The notes: generated by a model not told the origin, from the letters alone. DNA of 64,000 nucleotides from Niallia sp052318935 (GCA_052318935.1 JBQRKO010000018.1); one strand, 5' to 3'; shown: positions 35,766-46,606, counted from the first letter of the stretch. A program made the numbers and translations.

Positions 35766-37178
35766 ATGAGTATGTATTCAAAACTAGCGAAAAACTCAAT
35801 CGTATTTGCAATTGGTAATTTGGGCAGTAAAATCATATTATTCTTACTTGTACCAATCTATACCTATACATTGACAGTAAGTGAATATGGTCAGGTCGAC
35901 ATCCTAACTTCAACAATAAATTTATTACTTCCTATAATAACATTAAGTATCTTCGATTCTGTTTTAAGATTTACGTTAGATAAAAATTACAATCCATCTA
36001 GTGTATTGACAAATAGTTTTATTATTATCATTTTGGGTTTTTTAATTTTAATATTATTTATTCCTCTATTCCAGTTGATCCATACGTTTAACAAGTACTT
36101 AGCTTTTTTCTTTCTTATACTGTTATCTCAAGCTGTAAATACAACTTTTTCGCAGTTTGTTCGAGCGGTTAATCATGTTAATATCTTTGCGTTAAGTGGA
36201 ATTGTTAATGCGATAATGGTCCTATTATCTAATCTGGTATTCTTGATATGGTTAGATATGGGGATAGAGGGTTATCTTATATCTATTTTTTTAGGTAATA
36301 TTATTAGCATTTTGTTTCTTATGTTCATGTCTAAGATATATAAATATATTGATATTAAGGAAATTAGTCCAAAATTAACAAAGGAATTATTAATTTTCTG
36401 TTTGCCTCTTATACCCAATGCGTTAATGTGGTGGATTATGAATACCTCAAATCGTTATTTTATTACCTTCTTTATTGGTATGGGAGCAACGGGTTTGTTC
36501 GCTGTCGCTACAAAATTTCCAAGCTTATTAAATATATTGAACACAATATTTTTCCAAGCTTGGCAAATGTCAGCTATTGAAGAAGCAGAAAGTAAAAATA
36601 AAAAGGGATTTTATAACAATGTATATAAATACTACTCGTTTATATTAATAGTAACTACTTCATTATTGTTAGTATTTATTAAACACATTACTAAAATATT
36701 GGTTGCCCCAGAATTTTATGATTCATGGAAATATATCCCGCTTTTACTTTTAAGCATTGTATTTTCTAGTCTTTCCAGTTTTTTAGGGACGAATTATATT
36801 GCAGCAAAAGACACTAGAGGAGTTTTTAAAAGCTCAATGCTGGGAGGAATCATAAATTTAGTTTTAAACTTAATTTTAATACCATTTATAGGAACTTACG
36901 GGGCTGCAGTATCTGTATTAATTAGTTATTTTATCATATGGATTTATAGGCTAAGAGACACAAGGTCATTTGTAGAAATAACAATTGATACAAAAAAGTT
37001 CAGTTTAGCATTCGTATTACTTTTTTGCCAAATTGGTGTGTTATATTTAGATAATCGCTTCGAAATAGTAATTGAATTAGTAATTTTCATGTTAATTCTA
37101 TTTATTTATAAGCGTAATGTTAAAATGATTATTTCTAATTTAAAGAAATTAGGAAATCGTTTAATAGGTGAACGTTAG
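35766..37178 (+). CDS. Wzx-type polysaccharide flippase (MATE/MOP superfamily)
   Basis: The 470-residue protein has about twelve to fourteen membrane helices and starts KLAKNSIVFAIGNLGSKIILF, the family start. It would move lipid-linked repeat units across the membrane before polymerisation. It is the last transport gene of the operon and is followed by the hydrolase gene after 180 bases. Confidence 0.88.
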   Translation: MSMYSKLAKNSIVFAIGNLGSKIILFLLVPIYTYTLTVSEYGQVDILTSTINLLLPIITLSIFDSVLRFTLDKNYNPSSVLTNSFIIIILGFLILILFIPLFQLIHTFNKYLAFFFLILLSQAVNTTFSQFVRAVNHVNIFALSGIVNAIMVLLSNLVFLIWLDMGIEGYLISIFLGNIISILFLMFMSKIYKYIDIKEISPKLTKELLIFCLPLIPNALMWWIMNTSNRYFITFFIGMGATGLFAVATKFPSLLNILNTIFFQAWQMSAIEEAESKNKKGFYNNVYKYYSFILIVTTSLLLVFIKHITKILVAPEFYDSWKYIPLLLLSIVFSSLSSFLGTNYIAAKDTRGVFKSSMLGGIINLVLNLILIPFIGTYGAAVSVLISYFIIWIYRLRDTRSFVEITIDTKKFSLAFVLLFCQIGVLYLDNRFEIVIELVIFMLILFIYKRNVKMIISNLKKLGNRLIGER

Positions 37179-37370
37179 GTAAAAGTAATGTTTAGGATTT
37201 ATAGATTATTGGCACCAAAATCAAAAATTATTAATAATCGGACCCCTTTGACTTATTATTATAGGCAAGGGTTCTTAATTATAAGAGTGTAATGAAAAAT
37301 GGTTTATGCTAAACAAATAATATAGGATAAAGGTATCCTTCATAGGTTAGAAAAAAAGGATATGATACAT

Positions 37371-38681
37371 ATGAAGTTTTTTAAGATACTTTTAAAGGTT
37401 TGTATTACTATATCTTTAATAGGATTTGGATTCATTATTGGTAGTAAACGCGAGTTAGATCTGACTGAAACAGAATTTGCAAGTATTGGAAGAGACAATA
37501 TGAATAAAAATATTTTTTCAAATATTATACCTGATGGATTTGGTGTTAACGTTCACTTTACTGGAAATCCAATAGATGTTGATATGATAAGCGATGCTGG
37601 TTTTAAAATTGTAAGAATGGATCTCTTTTGGAAGGATATCGAAAAGAAACGAGGTAAATATGATTTTAAAAGCACAGGATATGACCAATTAACTAATGCA
37701 TTAATAAAAAAGGGAATTCGACCTTATTATATACTTTCCTATGGTAATAAGCTCTACGAAGAAAAAAGGTCTGTAGTAACAAAAAAAGGTCAAGACGCTT
37801 TTGTAAGGTATGTAGAAAAAGCTACATCTAGATATAAAAACAAAGGAATTATTTGGGAAGTGTGGAATGAACCAAACCATAGTTTCTATTGGGAAACACA
37901 ACCCAATTATAATGAGTATGCTTCTTTAGTAAAAAATGTTTCAATAAAAATTAAAGAAAATGACCCTAGTGGTATAGTCGTAGCACCAGCTCTATCGGGA
38001 GTAAATCACCAAAGCTTAAAATGGTTAGAGGAGATTTTTAAGAGGGGAACATTGGATTATATAGATGCAGTTTCTGTTCATCCTTACCGTGGAAGCAATC
38101 CAGAAACAGTAGCAAATGATTATAAGACTCTAAGGGTTCTAATAGATAAATACGCAACTAAAGATATACCGATAATTTCAGGTGAATGGGGTTACTCTAC
38201 TGCAAATGGATGGTTAGGTAAATCTGTAAGTGAAAAACAACAAGCGCATTATCTTGTTAGAATGTTTTTAATTAATTTGTTATATGATGTCCCTATAAGT
38301 ATATGGTACGATTGGAAAAACGATGGTACAGATTCAAATAATATTGAACATAACTTTGGAATAAGACAAAACAACATTACCATTCCTAAGGAAGCTTATA
38401 TTGCAGTGAATAATTTAACATACATATTATCTGGATATAAATTAACCGAAAGGATTTATATAAGTGATCCAAATGACTTTTTCCTAAAATTTATTGATAA
38501 AAAAGGTAATATTGTAATAGTTTTCTGGACAGTGGGAAATATTCATAGAATATCCTTTTCTGAAAACAAATTTAGAGGACGGATCGTATCGATGTTTGGT
38601 GAACATCTTAGTGATTTAAATGATAATAACAATAGATCTATAGAAATAACCAATAGTCCTAAATATTTAATTGTTCAGTAA
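37371..38681 (+). CDS. Membrane-anchored GH39-like glycoside hydrolase
   Basis: About 436 residues from ATG 37371 (AAAAAGGA upstream). An N-terminal hydrophobic helix (about residues 5-25) is followed by a clan GH-A barrel. WEVWNEPN carries the acid/base Glu and IISGEWGYS carries the nucleophile Glu; both are intact. PslG of Pseudomonas is a similar GH39 enzyme in a polysaccharide operon that trims its own polymer. By analogy this protein may cut the exopolysaccharide or help release it. It ends the operon next to decayed IS elements. Confidence 0.75.
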   Translation: MKFFKILLKVCITISLIGFGFIIGSKRELDLTETEFASIGRDNMNKNIFSNIIPDGFGVNVHFTGNPIDVDMISDAGFKIVRMDLFWKDIEKKRGKYDFKSTGYDQLTNALIKKGIRPYYILSYGNKLYEEKRSVVTKKGQDAFVRYVEKATSRYKNKGIIWEVWNEPNHSFYWETQPNYNEYASLVKNVSIKIKENDPSGIVVAPALSGVNHQSLKWLEEIFKRGTLDYIDAVSVHPYRGSNPETVANDYKTLRVLIDKYATKDIPIISGEWGYSTANGWLGKSVSEKQQAHYLVRMFLINLLYDVPISIWYDWKNDGTDSNNIEHNFGIRQNNITIPKEAYIAVNNLTYILSGYKLTERIYISDPNDFFLKFIDKKGNIVIVFWTVGNIHRISFSENKFRGRIVSMFGEHLSDLNDNNNRSIEITNSPKYLIVQ

Positions 38682-38703
38682 ATATACATTAGAGAAATTT
38701 AAA

Positions 38704-39855
38704 TCATTGAAGCTTGGCTACAAAAACGAATTTTAACCTCATATGATTGCAGTAAACGACTACCAAATCACTAGAAAGCTTCACATCTACTTGTAGATTG
38801 ATGTATTCATATGGTACCGAATAAAACATGCTTTCAATCGAAATATGGTAATCAGGTCGCACTTTCGCCGTTCTCCACTCGGATATCTTATACGGCGTGT
38901 TTGGAAGAGGAGAAAGCGCAAATTTCTCCTCTTCATCAAATCCATAAAACCGACACCCTTTTTTACTGGTAAAAGGACGATGGTTGAATTCCTCTAATTT
39001 TTTCCACAATTCACTGCTTCAGTTCTTCAAGACTAAAGCAGTGAATATTCCTTAATGCGGCTATAATCCAAGTGGGAATCACTCCTACAGAGCCTTCCAC
39101 ACTCGCTTTATCTTTTGGACTGCGCACACGTGCTGACATGATAATCGTATTGTAATGATTGGTCATTTCCTTGTAAGTAGGATTCAGTACAAGTTCCCTT
39201 GAGGTATGTTTCGTCACTCCTGTCTTCAAATTGTCTGGAACAACAATCTGGGTAACTCCACCGAAATAGTCAAATGCATGAATATGTGCATCAACCCAAG
39301 AGGACAAGTCCATGGATAAGGTCGCTTCTGCATAGGAGAGCTGGCTGCACGGCAATGTTGCGACGAAAATATATGCCTTAACTTTTTCTCCAGTATCTCT
39401 ATCAATGATAAAAGCAGTGGAACCTGCCCAATCCACCTCCATTATTTCTCCAGGTTTTCTATGGATACGCAAAGTCGCTTTGTATTTCTGAGCATAACGG
39501 CTATAATGGCGGACGAAACTTCGATAAGAGTAAGGGATTTTGTTATTCGCCCGACTTTCAGCTTCATATTCATGGTGTAAAAGTGAAAGAGTAACGTTGG
39601 GTTTTGCCAATTCTTTATGAATGTAATCAAAATCGAGTGGCTGTCTCCCGGAAGATTCTAATGATTTCTCTGGAAACAGAAACTCCTCAATCCATTTATC
39701 ATCCATTTCCTCGTCTAACGGACACATCAATCCTTTCTTTTCAGCCAATTGAATATCTCTGTCACTTTTTGACGAGAGTGACCAGTACTTGCGGAAATGC
39801 CCCTCAAACTGATCCCCTCATCGTATAATTCCAATATCTTTCGGTAATGGACCAT
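38704..39855 (-). pseudogene. IS21-family IstA transposase, frameshifted and truncated
   Basis: Start ATG 39855 (GGGAGG site) encodes the HTH region MVHYRKILELYDEGISLRGI. The frame breaks near 39750, resumes as LAEKKGLMCPLDEE, runs through EVDWAGS and YAEAT (catalytic core) to SLEELKQ at 39011, and shifts again to ELWKKLEEFNHRPFTSKKG. It ends at 38704 without the rest of the C-terminus, and no istB follows. Three lesions make it dead. Confidence 0.85.
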
Positions 39856-40020
39856 AAAAAATACCTCCCATATAAAAAGTGTCATACTGTTAAGTATGCG
39901 AACTCATTATAAAGGAGGCTGGTAAATTACTTGTAATTCATTGGTAAATTCATTGTAAATTAGTGGTTAAAATTATGTCACTAATGGTACATTTCGGTGG
40001 TGTAACTGCTAAACTAAAGT

Positions 40021-41725
40021 GGTTCTTACGTAATTTTGATGAATAGATAAAGGAGTTAGAAATAAATTTACATAAATTATTTCAAAATAGTATTCATAAT
40101 CTATAGAGAACCCTTTTTTCTAATGTCTTCAGTCCAGCTCGTCCGTAAGTTATCCGTTTTATTGTTTTTAATCGATTGATTTGTCCTTCTAATAACCCAT
40201 TGCTGTATGGAGACAAAAACGAGTTTTTTACTGCTTGAAAATCACTTCGAAGTCTAAGGGCATAGTAGTAAAAAGGATTTTTCTTACTAGATAACTGTTC
40301 CTTCAACCATTGCAAAAAGGATTCTAAATCCTTATTTTGAATAGCATTACGGTATGCTTGTATTGTACAGTATAGTGATTTTAAAGAAGGATACCGTTCA
40401 AAACATTGTTCTAGGGAATCCTTTGCATCTCTATTTAGTTCTTCTTCCAGTTTCCACAACCAAGAGCTAAGTTTTTTTCTTGAAATATGAATCTTTTGTT
40501 CTTTCGATAAACCATATTTACGCTCCTTGCGGACTCTTTCAATAATTGTGCGTACAGCTGAATAAGTGCCCCTATACCCCAGTTCTCTGATAGAGTTATA
40601 AATTTCTTTCACTGTGTTTCCTTCTTGTTCTAACTTGATAATTTGATCATGATACAAATCAGAAGGTCGATTTCGGTAACGATGGAATAAAGGCGGAGCT
40701 TTCATGTTTATATATTTCTGTATAGTTCTTCTACTAAATTTATATTCTCTTGCAAGTCTGGAAATATTTTTACCATTTTTATGTGCGTATTGAATCTCTT
40801 GAATAAGCTCCCACTTTTTATCACTACGATTTTTAATAATCTGCTCAGCACGAGTTAACGGAATCTCTTGAGATGGTTGTTTAGGTTCACTCCAAGTAAT
40901 GGTGGCAGGTACAAGAGTGGAAAGAAAAGAATCAAGCTGCTTTTTCGCATTCTTAATAAAGTGCCAGCGATCATAAATCTGAGTAATAGAAGTACTTGCA
41001 TTTGATATTCCTTGACGGAAGCCGGTAAAACCGTCTCGGCTTACTACTTTAATATATGGATGCTTTGTTAACCAAGCTGTGACTGTTTCAGGTAGCCGAT
41101 CTGGTAAAAGGGCTAAAGGAGATTTAGATTGAAGGTCACAAATTAGTGTGCTATAGGTATGGCCTTTACGAAATGCAAAGTCATCAAGACCCACGAAAGG
41201 GTGATACTTCCGATTTAACATCTGTTTGGTGGACTAAGGTTAATAACGTGTCATGACTAACAGGGATGTGTGCTGATCTGGCTACTTTTTCAGCTGAAAT
41301 ACAACTAGTTGAAAAGGTTATTTTACGCAGAACTTCCTCTGTCCTTGCGGTACGACAACCATTAGGTGAGAGCCAATTATATCGTTCTGTAAAGATTTTT
41401 ACTCTGCAATTTGGTTGATCACAAAACCATCTTTTTGTCATGATTAACAGTTCAACAGATTTACCACTGATAGGAAGATCCTGAACTTTACGTGTATATT
41501 GGCTGTGTATGCGTGAACTAGGCTTGGAGCATGCAGGGCAATAAGCAGAAGTTCGTGTACTTTTGACTGTTAAAAGTAAAGAATCATTAGTTGACGATAC
41601 ATGAAGGAGTTCTAGATCAGGATCCGGAGAGGGCCAAGAAATGGAGATCATTTTGAATCACTCCTTTTCTTTTATTATACCAATCTAATATAGAATTAGT
41701 CTCTCACCAAAGCTCCGTAAGAACC
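40021..41725 (-). mobile_element. ISL3-family insertion sequence
   Basis: The ends are GGTTCTTACGTAATTTTGATGA (40021, read inward) and its inverted partner GGTTCTTACGGAGCTTTGGTGA (41725, minus strand), which differ at four positions. The length is 1705 bases. No clear 8-bp target duplication is visible. Confidence 0.85.
40094..41651 (-). pseudogene. ISL3-family transposase, single frameshift
   Basis: The N-terminal part (41651 to 41184) has the zinc ribbon CPAC..CDQPNC and HTH region. Coding then passes to another frame in the overlap 41184-41221, where PF-VGLDDFAFRKGHTYSTLI continues the family sequence (the VGLDD Asp is catalytic) to 40094. The two frames overlap, so a programmed shift is possible, but ISL3 elements normally use one frame, and a mutation is more likely. 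Confidence 0.8.
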
Positions 41726-42365
41726 AAATGTACTTGACGCTTACAACAAGTATATCTCATACAATCACTCCGATACTTTTTGTAAATTTTACCACGCTCT
41801 CTTGTTTAACTAAAGTGTTACTTGAACTCTAGGTCAAAGTAACTCTTCGAATTTTTTCGAATTTGAATAAATAGAATGAATAGCAACAATTGCACGTGAA
41901 GCTCCCTATCTCCCTATGACGTATGATGAGTAGTAGCTTTTTAAACAAAAAGAAGCGGCTGTCTTCCAGGTGAAAAGGATGACGGCTGCTTACATAAATC
42001 TCAATTCAGTATAGGCGAAAATGGTCAAGCACCCAGAGTTTTATCCTTGGAGCAGTTATCATATTTATCAGGATGAGATTACATTTGTTCCTTGTTTTAT
42101 GAGTTGTTATTCATACCCTTTTAACAGCATATAATTTTGCACAATTTTTTGGACAAAGTACACCGTCAATTGCGAATGAAATTTATTTATACAGTTCATT
42201 TCCATCGCAAACTGTCGATAAATAATATATCAAGTTAATCTCGCTTTCCCCTCTAAACATGGTGAAAAACAGACTTTCTCATTGCTTAATCATTCAATGC
42301 CAAAAAAGTCTGTGCAAAAACTGGAGATTGGCAAAGACATAATAAACTTTTAGGGAGCGATACAT
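41726..42365. other. Intergenic region before chemoreceptor, no gene
   Basis: About 640 bases. It contains an imperfect hairpin AGCGGCTGTCTTCC/GGATGACGGCTGCT (about 41953-41989), consistent with a terminator remnant. No ORF of supportable quality is present. Confidence 0.4.
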
Positions 42366-44354
42366 ATGATCAAGCAATCGCCAAGATCATCAAAACTCAG
42401 CTTACGGACCATTCAAATTTTACTAATGATTTCTGTAGTTCTTATTCCTAATATTTTCATCTTTTCCATTGTATATAAAGATGTCAATAAAGCGCTAAAA
42501 ACAAGGTTGCATGAAGAAGCAACAAATAATGTGAAAATGCTTAATGATAATCTCACGGAGTTTATTCAAAAAGAGGCATTTACAGTAGAGACTGTAAGCA
42601 AAGAATTATCTAGTGATTTATCAAATGAAAAAGAAATTCGAAGCCTTTTAAAACATGTACAGGAAACAAATAATAGAGCGAGCGCTTTGACAATTATCAA
42701 TAAAGATGGATATGCCCTGCGCTCCCCTATTATAGATAGCACCAAGAAAAAGTATAAGCTGGAGTTTTGGTTCAACAATGCAATTGAGAATCCTGGAAAA
42801 GTAATTATTACGCCTCCATTCACATCATCAGCAACAAACAAAACAGCTATCTTAATTACCAAAGCAACTCCTGATCGGAAAGCCGTAGTAGCGATGGATG
42901 TCGATATCAGTTCTTTGCAGGACATGGCGAATAAAGTAAGTGTGGGGAAAAACGGCTATGCTTTTCTATTGGACGGAGGGGGAAACTGGATTGCTGACCC
43001 GATCGCAAAAGCTGGCGACCAGGTAAATCAAGATTTATGGAATTTCTTGTCCAAAAATAAAAACGGCATGTTTAAAGACCCTGAACCAGGCAAAGACAAT
43101 ACAATTTTTTATACGACGAATCCTTTAACTGACTGGAAAATAGGAGGTATAATGGTCAATCGGGATGTCAGTGCAATCATCAACCCATTGCTATTGAAGC
43201 TGTTCTTCATTGCGCTAGCATTGCTGATGGTATTCCTAAGCATCGCACTCGTTTATGTAAGCAAAAAAATAATTAATCCTCTTCAACATTTTGTAGCGTT
43301 ATTTGCTCAAGTCAGCGAAGGAAACCTAAGCAAACGAATGGGCAAACAGGTGGCTGTCAATCGTGAATTTGCAAATTTAGGCAATGCTGCAAACCAAATG
43401 ATGGAAAACTTAAAAGAACTTGTTGACAAAATCAATCAAAAATCAGAGACGTTGGCGGCATCCTCTCAAGAATTAACGGCTTCCGCCGAAGAAAATAAAG
43501 CAACAGGAGCTGAAATTACGTACTCCATTCAAGAAATAGCCGTTGGAGCCAATGATTCAGCGGAAAAAATTGAGCAGACGAATGAGTTTTCGGCAACGAT
43601 TTCTCATCAGCTGGAATTAATGACAAGGAAAGCAGATTCTCTGAGCGGCGCCTCATCAAATGCCGTTCATAAAGTCGGCGATGGCAAAAAAGCCTTGCAG
43701 GAAACAGTAAAGAAAATGCAGGATATTCAAGGCACGCAAAAAAATGTCACTGTGTCTTTTGATGATTTACTGCAGCAAGTAAGCAGTATTGGAAAGATGA
43801 ACAGGCTAATTGATGAAATTGCCGCACAAACACATTTGCTTTCCTTAAACGCTGCCATCGAAGCAGCACGTGCTGGAGAAGGAGGCAAAGGATTTGCCGT
43901 AGTTGCCGATGAAATTCGCAAACTGGCAAGCGAATCAGCTGATTCAACCAAACAAATTTCCGAAGTCATCCACTCCATACAGGAGAAATCGAAAGTAGTG
44001 ATGCAGTCAATGGAACATGGAACGATGGAAGTAGAGAAAGGCATCGCAGCAGTTCACCAAACGGATACATCATTCGGAGACATTGAATCATCGATGAACA
44101 CTGTCTTCATAGAAATTACAGATGTGACCGAGTCCATCAAAACCATCTTCAGTGAAATGGAGCATGTCAATACTGCATTAAGCAATCTTTCCCAACTTTC
44201 TTCGGAGGCGAGCGCTAATTCTGAAAATGTATCCGCCGCAACAGAAGAACAACTAGCTGCGATGGAAGAAATCTCCGCCAGCGCGACAATCTTATCGGAA
44301 ATGGCTGAAGACTTGCAGAAGCTAGTTTCTGTCTTTAACGTCAATGAGTCGTAA
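42366..44354 (+). CDS. Methyl-accepting chemotaxis protein, dCache type
   Basis: The 662-residue protein has a membrane helix at about 16-38, an extracellular dCache sensor to about 272, a second helix (LLLKLFFIALALLMVFLSIALVYV, split), a HAMP domain (about 304-358) and a signalling hairpin whose tip is IDEIAAQTHLLSLNAAIEAA and ARAGEGGKGFAVVADEIRKLA. It resembles B. subtilis McpA/TlpA and signals to CheA. Start follows TTAGGGAGCG. Confidence 0.9.
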   Translation: MIKQSPRSSKLSLRTIQILLMISVVLIPNIFIFSIVYKDVNKALKTRLHEEATNNVKMLNDNLTEFIQKEAFTVETVSKELSSDLSNEKEIRSLLKHVQETNNRASALTIINKDGYALRSPIIDSTKKKYKLEFWFNNAIENPGKVIITPPFTSSATNKTAILITKATPDRKAVVAMDVDISSLQDMANKVSVGKNGYAFLLDGGGNWIADPIAKAGDQVNQDLWNFLSKNKNGMFKDPEPGKDNTIFYTTNPLTDWKIGGIMVNRDVSAIINPLLLKLFFIALALLMVFLSIALVYVSKKIINPLQHFVALFAQVSEGNLSKRMGKQVAVNREFANLGNAANQMMENLKELVDKINQKSETLAASSQELTASAEENKATGAEITYSIQEIAVGANDSAEKIEQTNEFSATISHQLELMTRKADSLSGASSNAVHKVGDGKKALQETVKKMQDIQGTQKNVTVSFDDLLQQVSSIGKMNRLIDEIAAQTHLLSLNAAIEAARAGEGGKGFAVVADEIRKLASESADSTKQISEVIHSIQEKSKVVMQSMEHGTMEVEKGIAAVHQTDTSFGDIESSMNTVFIEITDVTESIKTIFSEMEHVNTALSNLSQLSSEASANSENVSAATEEQLAAMEEISASATILSEMAEDLQKLVSVFNVNES

Positions 44355-44394
44355 GTAGATCATCACATTATTTTTTATCCTACTTATAGCAACA

Positions 44395-44427
44395 GGGCTG
44401 TCCAAAAGTCAAATTTCTGGACAGCCC
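44395..44427 (+). terminator. Hairpin after chemoreceptor gene
   Basis: GGGCTGTCCA pairs perfectly with TGGACAGCCC. There is no T-run after it, so termination is possible but not strong. Confidence 0.5.
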
Positions 44428-44485
44428 GCTGTGAGGGTGGTTGGTTGTTACTCTTCTTTCCAGTTTAGGAAGGGAGGTGATAATC

Positions 44486-44708
44486 ATGGAAAACATTTCT
44501 TGAATATATACGGGAGATTTTGAAAGGAATTGTACGAGAAATAACTGCTTATACCTTTCGGAAAAACGTACTAGAAAACAAGAAAACCACCCTATGCCGT
44601 CGCAAGCAAAAGGGTGGTTCCTCGAAAAACGAACAAGTAATTTTGACAACCATCACCCTGACGGTAGAGGTTGCAGGGAGAAGTGTTAGCAGCATTTCTC
44701 TTTTTATT
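44486..44708 (+). pseudogene. Decayed small-protein locus with type I toxin-like layout
   Basis: GGGAGGTGATAATC is a strong ribosome binding site before ATG 44486. That frame stops after MENIS. One base over, the frame reads LEYIREILKGIVREITAYTF, RKNVLENKKTTLC, a short amphipathic basic peptide. AACCACCCT/AGGGTGGTT (44585-44619) is a hairpin inside the coding end, and GAGAAGTG/CATTTCTC plus TTTTTATT (44683-44708) a terminator. The RBS, short peptide, internal hairpin and trailing sequence resemble small toxin genes with an antisense regulator. The lost T/extra T in ATTTCTTG breaks it. The family is not certain. Confidence 0.4.
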
Positions 44709-44846
44709 ATATGTTCATTATACATAAAGATATACTTGATTTCAATTTGGCGCCTGACTCCGGTTACTGGTAGAGGTGCGGATTTCGCATGATACGGAAT
44801 CGATGGAATATTTTTTTGAGAAAGTTCTTTAATGTATAAAACATAC

Positions 44847-44875
44847 TTGACAGATTGGTATACTAATATTATTAT
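44847..44875 (+). promoter_or_regulatory. Sigma-A promoter upstream of metQ
   Basis: TTGACA (44847-44852) and TATTAT (44870-44875) are 17 bases apart, about 190 bases before the gene. No S-box aptamer is seen in the leader, unlike the metNI and 49292 operons. Confidence 0.55.
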
Positions 44876-45068
44876 TCTTTTAATACTTAATTTTTAACTT
44901 GTTAAGACTTCTTAGTGAAAGAGAGACGATGCCCTACATATTTCATCATAATATGCTTGATAGGAAAAGATATGTTTATAATTTTTTTTTACACTAAAAC
45001 AGAGTATTTTTATAGGAATAATATAATTAGGTATTAAATACTAACAAGAGACAATGGGGGAAAAGAAA

Positions 45069-45923
45069 ATGAGAAAATGGTTAGTTAGTATACTTACGGT
45101 AGTATTAGTGCTAGTTGTATCTGCATGTGGATCAAAAGATACAAACGGTACAGCAGGAGACAGTAATAAAGTAACGGTCGGTTCATCGGGATCTGATGCA
45201 CAAGCGTGGCAATTCATTGCGAAGTCTGATGCTGCTAAAAAAGCAGGTCTTGATATTACTGTAAAAGAATTCAGTGATGGTCTTCAAATTAACAATGCCA
45301 CAGCGGATGGTTTAGTTGATGTGAATGCTTTCCAATCGCTATCCTATTTTCAAGATTATAACAAGCAAAAAGATAACGCACTTGTTGCCATCTCTACAAC
45401 ATATCTAGAGCCAATGGGGATTTACTCTCAAAAAATAAAATCTATTGATAAAATACCAAATGGTGTAGAAGTAGCGATCCCTAACGATGCAGCTAATACC
45501 GCTCGTGCATTACGCGTGTTAAAAGCAGCAGGATTAATTACATTAAAACCTGACTTTATTTCTTTCTCTGGTGTGAACAGTATCGCAAGTAATCCTAAAA
45601 ACTTAAAGTTTACGGAAGTAGATGGAAAAACGACTGCACGCGTGTTACCAGATGTAGACTTAGCTTTAGTTGGTAATAGTGTCGCATTAGACGCTGGTCT
45701 AAACTCTGTGAAAGATTCTATCTATCATGAAGAAATCAATCAAGATACAGAAGCAAACATTAATATTCTAGTAACAAAAAAAGGTCGTGAAAATGATAAA
45801 ACCCTAGCAAAACTACATGACCTTTACCATACAAAAGAAGTACAAGATTATATTAAAAAAGAATTTGGTGGCACAAAAATCCCTGTAGATAAACCAGTAG
45901 ATAGTATTATAGATAATAAATAA
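45069..45923 (+). CDS. metQ: MetQ/NlpA-type methionine-binding lipoprotein
   Basis: About 284 residues from ATG 45069 (site GGGGG; frame open to 45054). The lipobox VVSACG gives a lipidated Cys at about residue 20. The rest matches the NlpA/MetQ solute-binding fold (TVGSSGSDAQAW, VDVNAFQSLSYF, IPNDAANTARALRVLKAAGLI). It should deliver D/L-methionine to the ABC transporter encoded by the 46859-48551 genes. It is convergent with them rather than in their operon. Confidence 0.85.
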   Translation: MRKWLVSILTVVLVLVVSACGSKDTNGTAGDSNKVTVGSSGSDAQAWQFIAKSDAAKKAGLDITVKEFSDGLQINNATADGLVDVNAFQSLSYFQDYNKQKDNALVAISTTYLEPMGIYSQKIKSIDKIPNGVEVAIPNDAANTARALRVLKAAGLITLKPDFISFSGVNSIASNPKNLKFTEVDGKTTARVLPDVDLALVGNSVALDAGLNSVKDSIYHEEINQDTEANINILVTKKGRENDKTLAKLHDLYHTKEVQDYIKKEFGGTKIPVDKPVDSIIDNK

Positions 45924-45958
45924 TGTATAAGTATTTACTAATGAAAGATAAGTAAAGT

Positions 45959-46013
45959 ATAGGAGATTAGAAGGTCCAATATCACAATTGGTACCTTCTA
46001 ATCTCCTATTTTC
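45959..46013 (+). terminator. Strong terminator after metQ
   Basis: ATAGGAGATTAGAAGGT pairs with ACCTTCTAATCTCCTAT, with a further CCAAT/ATTGG inside, and is followed by TTTTC. Confidence 0.9.
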
Positions 46014-46018
46014 ATTTA

Positions 46019-46571
46019 GGCTCTGTTAAAGGATAATGTTGATTAGTTTAAAAGCAAGCGGCAAATAGTCCCCACCTATATTCTGGCGGGGACTTGGCGT
46101 ACTTAAATTTATTAGTAGGGTAAAAAATGGTATAGAGAGTTTGAAAACGATCATCATTTTGGTTAGGAGAGGCGTCCGCACGACTCCTGCGGGATTAGCG
46201 AGACAGACGAGACCCCACAGGAGCAAAGCGACGAGGAGGCTCGGCGCTCGCCCCGCGGAAAGCGTGTGGTAAGCCTCGGAAAACCGAACGAAAACTTCTT
46301 CGTTGCTTGGATTGTCACTACCTATATTTTATAGCATTCACTTTTTCAGTGGCCTCAGCATAGCGACGAGGAGGCTTGGCACTCGTCCGCGGAAAGCGAA
46401 GTGTATTCAGGCTGCGGGTTACATAACAACAAAGAGCGGAAAAGTTAAAACAAATGGAGCAAGATAAACAAGTAAATCTACTTACGCAATAACAAAGAAG
46501 TACAACAGTTTCTAGAACAAATAAGGTCAGCAACTTTTAGTGAAAAATCCACATAGTTATTTAACAGAGCC
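46019..46571 (+). repeat. Long dispersed element with GGCTCTGTTAA ends
   Basis: Perfect inverted ends GGCTCTGTTAA (46019) and TTAACAGAGCC (46561). Inside are two copies of the GC-rich core (GACTCCTGCGGGA..GACGAGGAGGCTCGGCGC and GACGAGGAGGCTTGGCAC..), so it may be composite. No transposase is encoded. It occupies the space between metQ and metI. Confidence 0.8.
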
Positions 46572-46581
46572 AATAAAAAAA

Positions 46582-46606
46582 GCAAGTCCATCAAAATGGA
46601 CTTGCC
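46582..46606 (-). terminator. metNI terminator, distal copy
   Basis: GCAAGTCCATCAAAATGGACTTGC is a perfect hairpin; on the minus strand it is followed by TTTTTTTATT. A second copy lies at 46829-46852 without the T-run. Confidence 0.8.

Noticed and set aside
41184..41221. Programmed frameshift in the ISL3 transposase
   Set aside because: No slippery heptamer is seen and the family uses one frame, so mutation is the simpler reading.
44380..44649. 89-codon minus-strand frame
   Set aside because: It is opposite the decayed small-protein locus and crosses the hairpins.
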